From positions 62,001 through 126,000 of the forward strand of contig CAUJCR010000006.1 of the NCBI GenBank assembly GCA_963169355.1: DNA of 64,000 nt, in the 5' to 3' direction. The notes beneath the pieces are model-generated. The model was not told the DNA's origin and did not search any database. It saw only the letters and a program-made list of their open reading frames with translations. Positions 8,440 through 19,395 of the stretch are shown here, piece after piece. The position numbers and the translations under genes were made by a program. The stretch is from Bacteroidota bacterium. Lineage in GTDB: Bacteria; Bacteroidota; Bacteroidia; B-17B0; Aurantibacillaceae. Position 1 is the stretch's first letter. Each line of letters starts with the position of its first letter.

Positions 8440-11400
8440 TTGGCTACAACAGTAAAAAAATCACAGAGAATAAATTTCTCTTCTAATAAATTCCCAGTTG
8501 ATTATCCAGATTTCTTGGATATTCAAATCAAATCCTTTCAGGATTTTTTTCAATTAGAAACCACTCCCGAAAACCGCAAAAACGAAGGATTATTCCGCGT
8601 ATTTGCTGAAAATTTTCCTATTTCTGATGCCAGAAATAATTTCGTATTAGAGTTTTTGGATTATTTTGTTGACCCTCCACGCTACGGACTAGATGAATGT
8701 ATCAGTAGAGGTTTAACATACTCAGTACCTTTAAAGGCTAAATTAAAACTTTATTGTACTGACCCTGAACATGAAGATTTTGAAACCATTGTGCAGGATG
8801 TTTATTTAGGAACAATTCCATACATGACACCAAAAGGTTCGTTTGTAATTAATGGTGCTGAGCGTGTTATTGTTTCTCAATTACATCGTTCGCCTGGTGT
8901 GTTCTTTGGCCAAAGCCGTCACGCCAATGGTACTAAATTATATAGTGCACGTGTTATTCCTTTCAAAGGTTCTTGGATTGAGTTTGCTACCGACATTAAT
9001 AATGTGATGTACGCATACATTGATCGTAAAAAGAAATTACCAGTAACAACTTTATTACGTGCTATTGGTTTTGAAAGTGATAAACAAATTTTAGAAATAT
9101 TTGGCCTTGCTGATGAGGTTAAAGTTTCTAAAGCAGGATTAAAACGCGAAGTTGGCCGTAGATTAGCAGCTCGTGTTTTAAAAACTTGGATTGAAGACTT
9201 TGTAGATGAAGATACTGGAGAGGTAGTTTCTATCGAGCGTAACGAGGTTATTTTAGATCGTGAAACTGTTTTAGAAGACGCACACATTGATTTAATTGCT
9301 GATAATGGTGTTAAATCTATCATCTTACATAAAGAAAATGTAAATACTGCAGATTTTGCTATTATTTACAATACCTTACAAAAAGATTCAACCAACTCAG
9401 AAAAAGAAGCGATTGAATACATTTATCGTTTACTTCGTAATGCTGAACCACCAGATGAGGAAACAGCACGTGGTGTAATTGATAAATTATTTTTCTCAGA
9501 TAAACGTTATGATTTAGGAGAAGTAGGTCGTTTCCGTATCAATAAAAAATTAGGAATTGATATTCCTATGAACATTAGAGTTTTAACAAGAGAAGATATT
9601 ATTTTAATTATGAAATATCTTATTGAGTTAATTAACTCAAAAACAGATGTTGATGATATCGATCACTTATCTAATCGTCGTGTACGTACAGTTGGTGAGC
9701 AATTATTTTCACAATTTGGTGTTGGTTTAGCTCGTATGGCTCGTACTATTCGCGAACGTATGAATGTGCGCGATAACGAGGTGTTTACACCTACTGATTT
9801 GATTAACGCTAAAACATTATCTTCGGTAATTAATTCATTCTTTGGAACGAATCAGTTATCTCAATTCATGGATCAAACTAATCCATTATCAGAGATTACT
9901 CACAAGCGTCGTTTATCGGCACTCGGGCCAGGAGGTTTAAGTCGTGAGCGTGCTGGTTTCGAAGTGCGTGACGTTCACTATACGCACTATGGTCGTTTGT
10001 GTACCATCGAAACACCAGAAGGACCAAACATTGGATTAATTTCTTCGTTATGTGTATTTGCTAAAGTAAATAAGTTAGGATTTATTGAAACACCATTCCG
10101 TACAGTTACAAATGGTAAGGTAGATGTAAATAAAGGCATTACTTATTTAACAGCCGAAGAAGAAGACTTAAAAAATATTGCTCAAACAAGCGCTGAATTA
10201 GATGATAAAGGAAACTTTAAAGACGATAAAGTAACTGCTCGTTACGAAGGAGATTTCCCAGTATTAGAGCCATCACAAATTCATTTAATGGACGTAGCAC
10301 CAAATCAAATTGCGTCTATTGCCGCTTCATTAATTCCATTCTTAGAGCATGATGATGCTAACCGTGCCTTAATGGGTTCGAACATGCAACGTCAAGCGGT
10401 TCCTTTAATGCGCCCACAAGCGCCAATTGTAGGTACTGGTATCGAAGCTCGTGTAGCAGAAGATAGCCGTGTGTTAATTAATGCAGAAGGCGAAGGTGTT
10501 GTTGAGTATGTTGATGCTCGTGAAATTGTTATTCGTTATAATCGCTCAAAAGACGAACAGTTAGTAAGTTTTGAAGGTGATGTAAAAACGTATAAATTAA
10601 CTAAGTTCCAAAAAACCAACCAAAGTACTTGTATGAACTTAAAGCCAATTGTAAAAAAAGGCGATAAGGTAACTAAAGGACAAGTGTTATGTGAGGGTTA
10701 TGCAACCGAAAACGGAGAATTAGCATTAGGTCGTAACTTAAAAGTAGCGTTTATGCCTTGGAAAGGGTATAACTTTGAGGATGCGATTGTAATTAATGAA
10801 AAAATTATTCGTGATGACATCTTCACATCAATTCATATTGATGAATATTCATTAGAGGTTCGTGATACCAAGCGTGGTATGGAAGAGTTAACGCCAGATA
10901 TTCCAAACGTATCAGAAGATGCTACAAAAGACTTAGATGAAAAAGGTATTATTCGCATTGGTGCTGAGGTTAAAGAAGGAGACATTTTAATTGGTAAAAT
11001 TACACCTAAAGGAGAAACTGATCCATCGCCAGAAGAAAAATTATTACGCGCTATCTTTGGCGACAAAGCAGGTGATGTAAAAGACGCTTCGTTACGTGTA
11101 TCACCTTCTATTAAAGGGGTAATTGTAGATAAAAAACTTTTCTCTCGCGCTATTAAAGATAAAAAACAAAAAGCCGACGAAAAACCATTATTAGAAAAAT
11201 TAGACGCAGATCATCATAAGGATGTGGCTAATTTAAAATATCAATTAATTGAAAAATTATTTGAGTTAGTAAATGGTCGTACATCGCAAGGCGTAACCAA
11301 TATCTTAGGTGAAGAAATTATAACAAAAGGTACTAAGTTTACTCAAAAATTATTAGAGAAAGTTGATTTCTCAGAAGTAAATCCAGGTAACTGGACTACA

Positions 11401-12252
11401 GATAAAGATAAGAATGAGCAAATTGAGCGTTTGTTACATAACTTCATGATTAAGTATAACGATTACTTAGGACAATACAAGCGTGCTAAATTCCAAATTA
11501 CAGTAGGTGATGAATTACCAAATGGCATTGTACAATTAGCTAAAGTTTACATTGCTCAAAAACGTAAGTTAAGAGTAGGTGATAAAATGGCTGGTCGTCA
11601 TGGTAACAAAGGTATTGTGGCTCGTATTGTAAAAGAAGAAGATATGCCATTCTTAGAAGATGGAACACCAGTAGATATCGTATTAAATCCATTAGGTGTA
11701 CCTTCTCGTATGAATATTGGACAAATTTACGAAACGGTATTAGCTTGGGCTGGTCAAAAATTAGGATTAAAATTCTCTACACCAATCTTTGATGGTGCAT
11801 CTATGGAACAAATAGATGAATACACCGCTAAAGCAGGAGTTCCACAATATGGTCGTACCTATTTATTTGACGGTGGAACAGGGGAGAAATTTGACCAACC
11901 AGCAACAGTAGGTATTATTTACATGTTAAAACTAGGACACATGGTAGATGATAAGATGCATGCTCGTTCTATAGGACCTTACTCATTAATTACACAACAA
12001 CCATTGGGTGGTAAAGCACAATTTGGTGGTCAGCGTTTTGGTGAGATGGAGGTTTGGGCATTAGAGGCTTATGGAGCTGCTAACGTGTTACAAGAATTAT
12101 TAACTGTAAAATCGGATGATGTAATGGGTCGTGCAAAAGCTTATGAAGCAATTGTAAAAGGCGAAAACATCCCTACTCCAGGTATTCCAGAATCATTTAA
12201 TGTATTAATGCACGAATTACGTGGATTAGCTTTAGATGTAACGTTAGATTAA
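8440..12252 (+). CDS. rpoB: DNA-directed RNA polymerase subunit beta
   Basis: 1270 residues from a TTG start; the codons immediately upstream offer no ATG, and the reading [15 protein letters not shown] is a normal Bacteroidota RpoB N-terminus. Visible landmarks are the rifampicin region ([19 protein letters not shown] and [13 protein letters not shown], about residues 467-500), the EGPNIGLI segment, [13 protein letters not shown] and a normal C-terminus. The rifampicin-region residues look wild type (D and H positions intact). Co-transcribed with rpoC through a hairpin spacer. Confidence 0.99.
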   Translation: MATTVKKSQRINFSSNKFPVDYPDFLDIQIKSFQDFFQLETTPENRKNEGLFRVFAENFPISDARNNFVLEFLDYFVDPPRYGLDECISRGLTYSVPLKAKLKLYCTDPEHEDFETIVQDVYLGTIPYMTPKGSFVINGAERVIVSQLHRSPGVFFGQSRHANGTKLYSARVIPFKGSWIEFATDINNVMYAYIDRKKKLPVTTLLRAIGFESDKQILEIFGLADEVKVSKAGLKREVGRRLAARVLKTWIEDFVDEDTGEVVSIERNEVILDRETVLEDAHIDLIADNGVKSIILHKENVNTADFAIIYNTLQKDSTNSEKEAIEYIYRLLRNAEPPDEETARGVIDKLFFSDKRYDLGEVGRFRINKKLGIDIPMNIRVLTREDIILIMKYLIELINSKTDVDDIDHLSNRRVRTVGEQLFSQFGVGLARMARTIRERMNVRDNEVFTPTDLINAKTLSSVINSFFGTNQLSQFMDQTNPLSEITHKRRLSALGPGGLSRERAGFEVRDVHYTHYGRLCTIETPEGPNIGLISSLCVFAKVNKLGFIETPFRTVTNGKVDVNKGITYLTAEEEDLKNIAQTSAELDDKGNFKDDKVTARYEGDFPVLEPSQIHLMDVAPNQIASIAASLIPFLEHDDANRALMGSNMQRQAVPLMRPQAPIVGTGIEARVAEDSRVLINAEGEGVVEYVDAREIVIRYNRSKDEQLVSFEGDVKTYKLTKFQKTNQSTCMNLKPIVKKGDKVTKGQVLCEGYATENGELALGRNLKVAFMPWKGYNFEDAIVINEKIIRDDIFTSIHIDEYSLEVRDTKRGMEELTPDIPNVSEDATKDLDEKGIIRIGAEVKEGDILIGKITPKGETDPSPEEKLLRAIFGDKAGDVKDASLRVSPSIKGVIVDKKLFSRAIKDKKQKADEKPLLEKLDADHHKDVANLKYQLIEKLFELVNGRTSQGVTNILGEEIITKGTKFTQKLLEKVDFSEVNPGNWTTDKDKNEQIERLLHNFMIKYNDYLGQYKRAKFQITVGDELPNGIVQLAKVYIAQKRKLRVGDKMAGRHGNKGIVARIVKEEDMPFLEDGTPVDIVLNPLGVPSRMNIGQIYETVLAWAGQKLGLKFSTPIFDGASMEQIDEYTAKAGVPQYGRTYLFDGGTGEKFDQPATVGIIYMLKLGHMVDDKMHARSIGPYSLITQQPLGGKAQFGGQRFGEMEVWALEAYGAANVLQELLTVKSDDVMGRAKAYEAIVKGENIPTPGIPESFNVLMHELRGLALDVTLD

Positions 12253-12264
12253 TTTAAAATTGAT

Positions 12265-12294
12265 GATATAAGGTTTAGCAATAAACCTTATATC
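12265..12294 (+). promoter_or_regulatory. rpoB-rpoC intergenic hairpin with GCAA tetraloop
   Basis: GATATAAGGTTTA (12265-12277) and TAAACCTTATATC (12282-12294) form a perfect 13-bp stem closed by GCAA, a GNRA-type loop. There is no T-run, so it is unlikely to terminate; an RNA-processing or stability element between rpoB and rpoC fits better. Confidence 0.7.
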
Positions 12295-12314
12295 TAAAAT
12301 CATTAATAAAAGAT

Positions 12315-15300
12315 ATGGCTTTAAGAAAAGACAACAAAGTAAAATCAAACTTCTCGAAAATTACGATTAGTTTGGCTTCTCCAGAAACGATTTTAAATCG
12401 TAGTGCTGGCGAAGTATTAAAACCAGAGACCATTAACTACCGTACTTATAAACCAGAAAGAGATGGTTTATTTTGTGAGCGTATTTTCGGTCCTGTTAAA
12501 GATTACGAATGTCATTGTGGAAAATACAAGCGTATTCGTTACAAAGGTATTGTTTGCGACCGTTGTGGTGTTGAGGTAACTGAAAAGAAAGTTCGTCGCG
12601 AACGTATGGGACACATTAATTTAGTAGTTCCTGTGGCTCATATTTGGTATTTCCGTTCGTTACCAAATAAAATTGGTTACTTATTAGGATTACCAACTAA
12701 GAAATTAGATATGATTATTTACTACGAACGTTATGTAGTAATTAATGCAGGTATTGCTGCTCAAAACGGCACTCAATATTTAGATTTCTTAACCGAAGAG
12801 GAATACTTAAACTTAGTAGATAGCTTACCTAAAGAAAATGCTTTATTAGAAGATAATGATCCTAATAAGTTTATTGCTAAAATGGGAGCTGAAGCGCTTC
12901 AAGATTTATTAGCTCGCTTAGAGTTAGATGAATTATCTTACGAGTTAAGACATAAAGCAAATACCGAAACTTCGCAACAACGTAAAAACGAAGCTTTAAA
13001 ACGCTTACAAGTTATTGAAGCTTTCCGTGCTGCTAATAAAAATATTGAAAATCGCCCAGAGTGGATGATTATTAAAACGGTTCCAGTTATTCCACCAGAA
13101 TTACGTCCGTTAGTTCCATTAGATGGTGGTCGTTTTGCAACGTCAGATTTGAATGATTTATACCGTCGTGTAATTATTCGTAATAATCGTTTAAAACGCT
13201 TAATTGAAATTAAAGCACCAGATGTAATTTTACGTAACGAAAAACGTATGTTACAAGAATCGGTAGATTCATTATTTGATAATTCACGTAAATCAAATGC
13301 TGTAAAAACCGAATCGAACCGTGCATTAAAATCATTATCAGATTCATTAAAAGGAAAACAAGGTCGTTTCCGTCAAAACTTATTAGGTAAACGTGTAGAT
13401 TACTCGGCTCGTTCGGTAATTGTTGTAGGTCCAGAGATGAAACTACACGAGTGTGGTTTACCAAAGGATATGGCGGCTGAATTATTTAAGCCATTTGTTA
13501 TCCGCAAAATGATTGAGCGTGGTATTGTAAAAACCGTAAAATCAGCTAAAAAAATTGTAGATAAAAAAGAGCCGATAGTTTGGGATATTTTAGAAAACGT
13601 ATTAAAAGGACATCCTGTTTTATTAAACCGTGCCCCAACCTTACATAGATTAGGTATTCAAGCATTCCAACCAAAATTAATTGAAGGAAAAGCGATTCAA
13701 TTACACCCATTAGTATGTTCGGCATTTAACGCCGATTTCGACGGGGATCAAATGGCGGTTCATGTTCCATTAGGTCATGCCGCAGTTTTAGAAGCACAAA
13801 TTTTAATGTTAGCATCGCATAACATTTTAAATCCTTCTAACGGTGCGCCAGTTGCTGTACCTTCTCAAGACATGGTATTAGGTTTGTATTACTTAACTAA
13901 GAGTAAGAAAAATTTACCTAACGACCGCGTAAGAGGTGAAGGCAAAGTGTTTTATAGTGCCGAAGAAGTAGTAATTGCTTTAAATGAAAAACAAGTTGAT
14001 ATTCATGCACAAATTAAAGTAAGAATTACCAATGCTTTAGAGGGCGATAAACTTGTAACTAAATTAATTGATACTACTGTTGGACGTGTGATTTTTAATC
14101 AAGTAGTTCCGCACGAAGTAGGATATATTAATGAACTATTAACCAAAAAATCACTTCGTGATATCATTGGTATGGTAGTTAAGAAAACAGGAATGGCTAA
14201 AACAGCTAAATTCTTAGATGATATTAAAGATTTAGGATTTAGAACAGCATTCCGCGGAGGATTATCATTTAACTTAGGTGATATTGAAACACCAGAAGAG
14301 AAAATTAAAATCATTAACGATGCTCGTGCTCAAGTTGATGAAGTAATGAGTAACTACGAAATGGGTTTCATTACTAACAACGAACGTTATAACCAAATCA
14401 TTGATATTTGGACACACGCTAACTCTAAAGTAACTAAAAAAGTATTAGACGTGTTAAGTACCGACAAGCAAGGATTTAACTCAGTGTATATGATGTTAGA
14501 TTCAGGAGCTCGTGGTAGTAAAGAACAAATTAAGCAGTTGAGTGGTATGCGTGGATTAATGGCTAAACCTCAAAAAGCAGGTGATACAACGGCTTCTATT
14601 ATTGAGAACCCTGTATTATCTAACTTCCGCGAAGGTTTATCCATCTTAGAATACTTTATTTCAACTCACGGTGCTCGTAAAGGTTTAGCTGATACGGCTT
14701 TAAAAACAGCCGATGCGGGTTACTTAACTCGTCGTTTAGTGGACGTTGCACAAGATGTTATTATTAATGAAGATGATTGTGGTACATTACGTGGATTAAC
14801 CGCTACAGCGCTTAAAAACAATGATGATGTAGTAGAATCATTAGCAGATAGAATTTTAGGACGTATTGCTTTAAACGATGTTTATCATCCAACAACTGGT
14901 GAATTAATTGTAGCTGGTGGCGAGATGATTGACGAAGCTGTATGTGCTATTATCGATAAATCACCTATTGAATCAGTAGAGATTCGTTCGGTATTAACTT
15001 GCGAATCTAAAATGGGTGTGTGTGCTAAGTGTTACGGACGTAACTTATCTAACGGACGTCAAGTTCAATTAGGTGAGGCTGTAGGTGTAATTGCTGCACA
15101 ATCAATTGGTGAGCCAGGTACACAGTTAACATTACGTACATTCCACGTGGGTGGTACAGCATCTAACACTGCAGTTGCATCAAGCTTATTAGCTAAGTAC
15201 GATGGTATTGCTGAAATTGATGAGTTACGTACTATTGAACGTGTAAATGCTGATGGCACAAAAGCAAACGTTGTAATTGGTCGTTCAACAGAAGTTAGAA

Positions 15301-16613
15301 TTGTAGATGCTAACACAGGCATTACTTTAACAACTGGTAACATACCTTATGGTTCACAATTATACATTAAGCCAGGTGCAAAAGTGAAGAAAGGCGATAT
15401 GATTTGTGATTGGGACCCATACAACGCAGTAATTGTATCTGAATTTGCGGGTACTGTGGAATACGAATCAATTAAAGAAAATGTTACTTACCGCGAAGAA
15501 GCCGATGAACACACTGGTTTCCGTGAGAAAGTGATTATTGAAAGCCGTGATAAATCATTATCTCCATTGTTACGCATTGTAGATAAAAAAGGCGAGCCAT
15601 TAAAAACTTATAACTTACCTATTAGCGCACACATTGTAGTTAATGAAAAAGTAAAAGTTGAAATTGGTCAAATTTTAGTGAAGATACCTCGTGTAACTGG
15701 AAAAACAGGAGATATTACAGGTGGTTTACCTCGTGTAACCGAATTATTTGAAGCACGTAACCCATCTAACCCAGCAGTTGTGTCTGAGATTGACGGTATT
15801 GTTTCATTTGGTAAAATTAAACGTGGTAACCGTGAGATAGTTGTAGAAGCTAAAACAGGCGAACAACACCGTTATTTAGTTTCTTTATCTAAACATATCT
15901 TAGTTCAAGAAAACGACTTTGTAAAAGCTGGTGAGCAATTATCAGATGGAGCAATTTCTCCAAGTGATATCTTGGCTATTAAAGGCCCTACAGCTGTACA
16001 AGAATACTTAGTGAATGAAATACAAGAGGTATATCGTTTACAAGGTCAAAAATTAAATGACAAACATTTTGAAACGATTGTTCGTCAGATGATGCGCAAA
16101 GTTCAAATTGATGACCCAGGCGATACTTCGTTCTTAGAAGCTCAATTAGTAAACAAAACAATGTTTATGGAAGAGAACGATAACTTGTATGGCAAGAAAG
16201 TAGTAGTAGATCCGGGTCAGTCAGAAGAATTAAAACGCGGTCAAATAATTTCTGCACGTAAGTTACGCGATGAGAATTCTATCTTACGCCGTAAAGACTT
16301 AAAACTTGTAGAGGCTCGTGATGCAGTTCCTGCAACCGCTACAGCAATATTACAAGGTATTACAAGAGCATCGTTACAAACTAATAGTTGGATTTCAGCG
16401 GCATCGTTCCAAGAAACTACTAAAGTATTAAACGAAGCTGCAGTAAACGGAAAAGTAGATACCTTACAAGGATTAAAAGAAAACGTAATTGTAGGTCATT
16501 TAATCCCAGCTGGTACAGGTTTACGTCAATACGAAAAAATTGTAGTAGGCAGCAAAGAAGAATACGAAGCATTAATGGCAAGTAAAGAGGAAGTTGAAGA
16601 AGATGCTGAGTAA
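12315..16613 (+). CDS. rpoC: DNA-directed RNA polymerase subunit beta'
   Basis: 1432 residues. The zinc-binding start [20 protein letters not shown] and the catalytic [12 protein letters not shown] are present, the latter at residues 472-483 with Mg-binding Asp474, Asp476 and Asp478. A second zinc cluster is seen around [15 protein letters not shown], and the trigger loop lies in the [16 protein letters not shown] region. The acidic C-terminal tail EEVEEDAE ends the protein. Terminates in a strong hairpin at 16630. Confidence 0.99.
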   Translation: MALRKDNKVKSNFSKITISLASPETILNRSAGEVLKPETINYRTYKPERDGLFCERIFGPVKDYECHCGKYKRIRYKGIVCDRCGVEVTEKKVRRERMGHINLVVPVAHIWYFRSLPNKIGYLLGLPTKKLDMIIYYERYVVINAGIAAQNGTQYLDFLTEEEYLNLVDSLPKENALLEDNDPNKFIAKMGAEALQDLLARLELDELSYELRHKANTETSQQRKNEALKRLQVIEAFRAANKNIENRPEWMIIKTVPVIPPELRPLVPLDGGRFATSDLNDLYRRVIIRNNRLKRLIEIKAPDVILRNEKRMLQESVDSLFDNSRKSNAVKTESNRALKSLSDSLKGKQGRFRQNLLGKRVDYSARSVIVVGPEMKLHECGLPKDMAAELFKPFVIRKMIERGIVKTVKSAKKIVDKKEPIVWDILENVLKGHPVLLNRAPTLHRLGIQAFQPKLIEGKAIQLHPLVCSAFNADFDGDQMAVHVPLGHAAVLEAQILMLASHNILNPSNGAPVAVPSQDMVLGLYYLTKSKKNLPNDRVRGEGKVFYSAEEVVIALNEKQVDIHAQIKVRITNALEGDKLVTKLIDTTVGRVIFNQVVPHEVGYINELLTKKSLRDIIGMVVKKTGMAKTAKFLDDIKDLGFRTAFRGGLSFNLGDIETPEEKIKIINDARAQVDEVMSNYEMGFITNNERYNQIIDIWTHANSKVTKKVLDVLSTDKQGFNSVYMMLDSGARGSKEQIKQLSGMRGLMAKPQKAGDTTASIIENPVLSNFREGLSILEYFISTHGARKGLADTALKTADAGYLTRRLVDVAQDVIINEDDCGTLRGLTATALKNNDDVVESLADRILGRIALNDVYHPTTGELIVAGGEMIDEAVCAIIDKSPIESVEIRSVLTCESKMGVCAKCYGRNLSNGRQVQLGEAVGVIAAQSIGEPGTQLTLRTFHVGGTASNTAVASSLLAKYDGIAEIDELRTIERVNADGTKANVVIGRSTEVRIVDANTGITLTTGNIPYGSQLYIKPGAKVKKGDMICDWDPYNAVIVSEFAGTVEYESIKENVTYREEADEHTGFREKVIIESRDKSLSPLLRIVDKKGEPLKTYNLPISAHIVVNEKVKVEIGQILVKIPRVTGKTGDITGGLPRVTELFEARNPSNPAVVSEIDGIVSFGKIKRGNREIVVEAKTGEQHRYLVSLSKHILVQENDFVKAGEQLSDGAISPSDILAIKGPTAVQEYLVNEIQEVYRLQGQKLNDKHFETIVRQMMRKVQIDDPGDTSFLEAQLVNKTMFMEENDNLYGKKVVVDPGQSEELKRGQIISARKLRDENSILRRKDLKLVEARDAVPATATAILQGITRASLQTNSWISAASFQETTKVLNEAAVNGKVDTLQGLKENVIVGHLIPAGTGLRQYEKIVVGSKEEYEALMASKEEVEEDAE

Positions 16614-16629
16614 TTATAAAGCTTAATTA

Positions 16630-16667
16630 AAAAAAGTCCTCGTTCTAACAGAGCGGGGACTTTTTGT
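16630..16667 (+). terminator. Terminator of the rpoBC operon
   Basis: A run of A and GTCCTCGTTCT pairs with AGAGCGGGGACTTTTT across an AAC loop, with two G-U pairs and a T-run. This is the end of the long ribosomal-protein/RNA-polymerase transcript; porT on the other strand ends just beyond. Confidence 0.9.
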
Positions 16668-16719
16668 TTTGTGGATAATGATCGAGGGTTTAGTTGAGAC
16701 TATAAAATAAGGAATTAGC

Positions 16720-17475
16720 TTATCCCTCGAAGGTAATAGAAAAAATAACCATTTTAGAATTTACTTTATCTAGACTTTTTGTAAAGATATTATTTAATGG
16801 TTGTATAAGATTTTTAGTGCCTTGTAATATTTTTAATTCAAGTCCTAACTTAAAATACCTTAAATAGAAATCTACACCAGCTCCACCACTATAAAAAAAA
16901 TCGTCTCGTTTTAATTGTACAGCATCATCTAATTGGTTGGCTCCACCTGCCGAAGTTGCCTTTTTCTTAGAAATTAAATCTAGTGTATATCCTCCGCCTG
17001 CAATTACATAGGCTCCAAAATTATCAAGTCGTTTTGATTGCAATTTAAGTTCTAAAGGAAAAATTAGGAAGGTAGATTCAACACTTTTTTTATACACCTT
17101 GGTGCTATCTAAGTTAGCATTCTGTAAGGTGTACTCCAAACTTCTAGAGGCAAAACTTATATTTGGCGTAAAACGTAAGCGAATATACTCCTGTAATCTA
17201 AAGTCGGATATAATTCCAAGTGCAAAACCAGGATCAGATTTAGTATAGATAGTTTTTAGCCCATAATTCACCCCGCCAATTACAGTATCTGGAAGCGCCG
17301 AATTTTTAACGCTATGAATTCTAAAATCTGTTTTGTTATATGCTATTGCAAAACCAAAATGTACTTTGTTTTTATAAAATTTTGGAAGATTCACCCCGCT
17401 CTCTTCACGGTGTTGCGCTAATACTTGAACTGAAAAGAAAACCAAAAAAAGTATATACGCTATTTGCTTCACCAT
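16720..17475 (-). CDS. porT: PorT-like outer-membrane beta-barrel protein of type IX secretion
   Basis: 251 residues with a signal peptide ending in VLAQ (about residues 17-20). After NLPKFYKNKVHFGFAIAYN the sequence alternates hydrophobic and polar residues as in an eight-strand barrel and ends with MVIFSITFEG, a typical barrel terminus. The opening NLP-(F/Y)-HFGF pattern and length match PorT/SprT, an essential part of the type IX secretion system in Bacteroidota. A general outer-membrane barrel (OMP_b-brl) is the alternative. It lies 34 bp downstream of lspA on the same strand. Confidence 0.8.
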   Translation of the reverse strand: MVKQIAYILFLVFFSVQVLAQHREESGVNLPKFYKNKVHFGFAIAYNKTDFRIHSVKNSALPDTVIGGVNYGLKTIYTKSDPGFALGIISDFRLQEYIRLRFTPNISFASRSLEYTLQNANLDSTKVYKKSVESTFLIFPLELKLQSKRLDNFGAYVIAGGGYTLDLISKKKATSAGGANQLDDAVQLKRDDFFYSGGAGVDFYLRYFKLGLELKILQGTKNLIQPLNNIFTKSLDKVNSKMVIFSITFEG

Positions 17476-17509
17476 ACTATTATAACGACTTTATTGGAAT
17501 TTTAGTGTA

Positions 17510-18181
17510 TTAAATTTCTGTTGATTGGTTTGAAGATGTTGGCTCACTCTCTGTAACACTCTCAATATGGTTAGGTGTTTTAGTAAAAAACTTAGATTGA
17601 AACACTAAAATAATTCCTACACCAAATGAAATAGCCATATCTGCTACATTAAAAATAGCATTAAAAAACTCAAAATATTCGCCACCAATTACTGGTATCC
17701 AATCGGGCAAACGCCCTTGATAAATAGGAAAATAAAACATATCTACTACATGACCTTTTAAGAAAGGTGCATAGCCTCCTGCTGCTGGCATAAATACAGC
17801 CACATCATAATCGGTTGTTTCCCCAAACATTAATCCATAAAAAGCAGAATCTAAGATGTTTCCAAGTGCACCTGCTAATATTAATGACACACAAACAATG
17901 AATCCTTTGTGTTCTTTATCATTCACTATTTTACGAATATAAAAAGCACCAGCAATAACGGCCAACACTCTAAATACACTTAAAATAATTTTACCGTAAT
18001 CTCCTCCAAACTCAAGACCCCAAGCCATTCCAGGATTCTCGGTAAAAGTAATTCTAAACCAATCTGTAATTCTAAATACTTCGCCAAATGGATAATTAGC
18101 TTTTATATACAACTTAATGCATTGGTCAATTAATAAAACCGAGAGAACTGTTATAATTGGTAAATTATATTTTTTAAGCAT
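17510..18181 (-). CDS. lspA: Lipoprotein signal peptidase II
   Basis: 223 residues, longer than the enterobacterial enzyme because of the Bacteroidota insert between the two active-site strands and a Ser/Thr-rich tail. Four membrane helices are visible. The catalytic aspartates are Asp147 in HVVDMF and Asp181 in FNVADMAIS; GALGNILDSAFYG and the ENPGMAWG stretch are conserved. It cleaves prolipoproteins at the diacylglyceryl cysteine in the inner membrane. Pairs with porT downstream; a terminator at 18198 separates it from the DksA-like gene. Confidence 0.97.
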   Translation of the reverse strand: MLKKYNLPIITVLSVLLIDQCIKLYIKANYPFGEVFRITDWFRITFTENPGMAWGLEFGGDYGKIILSVFRVLAVIAGAFYIRKIVNDKEHKGFIVCVSLILAGALGNILDSAFYGLMFGETTDYDVAVFMPAAGGYAPFLKGHVVDMFYFPIYQGRLPDWIPVIGGEYFEFFNAIFNVADMAISFGVGIILVFQSKFFTKTPNHIESVTESEPTSSNQSTEI

Positions 18182-18197
18182 TTGTTATAGATAACAA

Positions 18198-18225
18198 AAA
18201 AGGTTATCCGCAAAGATAACCTTTT
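18198..18225 (-). terminator. Terminator after the DksA-like gene
   Basis: AAAAGGTTATC (18198-18208) and GATAACCTTTT (18215-18225), an 11-bp perfect stem with a six-base loop; on the minus strand it is followed by a T-rich run. It could act in both directions. Confidence 0.8.
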
Positions 18226-18248
18226 ATTTTTGTTGAGTAGTGCGTATT

Positions 18249-19382
18249 TTAATTTGATTGATTTAATTTTGCATCAATTCCTAATGTGGCATGTGGCACT
18301 GAGCGTAAACGTTCTTTAGGAATTAATTTACCAGTAACTCTACAAATACCATACGTTTTATTTTCAATACGCATCAAGGCATTTTTTAAATTAACAATGT
18401 ATTTTTCTTGACGATTTGCTAATTGCGCAGTTTCTTCTTTTGATAACACATCCGAACCATCTTCTAATAATTTAAAAGTTGGTGAAGTGTCATCTGTTCC
18501 GTGATTATCAGCATTAGATAAGGTTAATTTTAATAAATCATAATCCGCTTGTGCTTCTTTTAATTTATTAATAATAAGTTCTTTAAACTCTGCTAACTCT
18601 TTATCTGAATAACGACTACGGTTATCTTTAGTGTTTACAAATGGTTTTGGTTGATCGGCTTGAACCTTTTTAATTAATGGTTTTGTAATATCAATATGTA
18701 AAGGTCTGTTTCTAATATACGATTCCATTCCCGAAGATTTTCCTTCGTTCTTTTTTCTACGACCGCGACCACGTTTTTCAGGAATTTCATCTTCGTCATC
18801 ATCATCAATTACACCTCCTCCTTCTAAATCCAGCATAGGCGCTTCATCTAATTCTACTTCTCCTCCGTCATCTTCATCTGCCTTTTCATATTCATCTTCT
18901 ACCTCCACATCAGAATCATCATCATCTTCTTCTTCAAAATCTTCATCGTCATGATCACTCGATTTTTTAGCTTTTTTATTGGCTTTTCCAGCTTTTTTAT
19001 TGGCTTTTCCTCCTTTTTTAGCAATAGCATCAATAGGCTTGCCTTTTACTTTAGATTTCACAAGTTCTTTGGCTGGTTTGCTAGCTTTAGCAACCGTTTT
19101 TTCAATTTTTTTAGCCACTGGTTTAGTTGGCTTTACCACTTTTTTAGCTACAGGCTTTGCTACTTTTTTAGCCACTGGTTTAGCTGGTTTTACTGCTTTT
19201 TTTGGAGCAGGTTTAGCTGGCTTCACCACTTTTTTAGCTACAGGCTTTGCTACTTTCTTTGCTACAGGTTTTGCTGCTTTTTTTGGAGCAGGTTTAGATA
19301 TTTTTTTAGCTGGTTTGGCAGCGGGCTTCTTTGCCACTGGTTTAGCAGCTTTTTTAGCAGGTTTTACGGGTTTTTTTGCCAT
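18249..19382 (-). CDS. DksA/TraR-like regulator with histone-H1-like N-terminal tail
   Basis: 377 residues in three parts. Residues 1-145 are almost only Lys, Ala, Pro and Val, built from units such as KPVAKKVAKPVAKK, like histone H1 tails. Residues about 146-215 are strongly acidic (DDEDFEEEDDDD). The remaining C-terminal part is a DksA/TraR-type domain: a coiled coil (KELAEFKELIINKLKEAQ) and the TYGICRVTGKLIPKERLR end. The four-Cys zinc finger is reduced to one Cys, which is common in Bacteroidota homologues of about 126 residues. Likely acts on RNA polymerase or nucleoid DNA. It lies 13 bp downstream of ileS. Confidence 0.85.
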   Translation of the reverse strand: MAKKPVKPAKKAAKPVAKKPAAKPAKKISKPAPKKAAKPVAKKVAKPVAKKVVKPAKPAPKKAVKPAKPVAKKVAKPVAKKVVKPTKPVAKKIEKTVAKASKPAKELVKSKVKGKPIDAIAKKGGKANKKAGKANKKAKKSSDHDDEDFEEEDDDDSDVEVEDEYEKADEDDGGEVELDEAPMLDLEGGGVIDDDDEDEIPEKRGRGRRKKNEGKSSGMESYIRNRPLHIDITKPLIKKVQADQPKPFVNTKDNRSRYSDKELAEFKELIINKLKEAQADYDLLKLTLSNADNHGTDDTSPTFKLLEDGSDVLSKEETAQLANRQEKYIVNLKNALMRIENKTYGICRVTGKLIPKERLRSVPHATLGIDAKLNQSN

Positions 19383-19395
19383 AATACTTAAAAAT

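Noticed and set aside
8919-15343. Antisense open frames inside rpoB and rpoC
   Set aside because: Shadows caused by strong codon bias in highly expressed genes; no start signals or protein-like composition.
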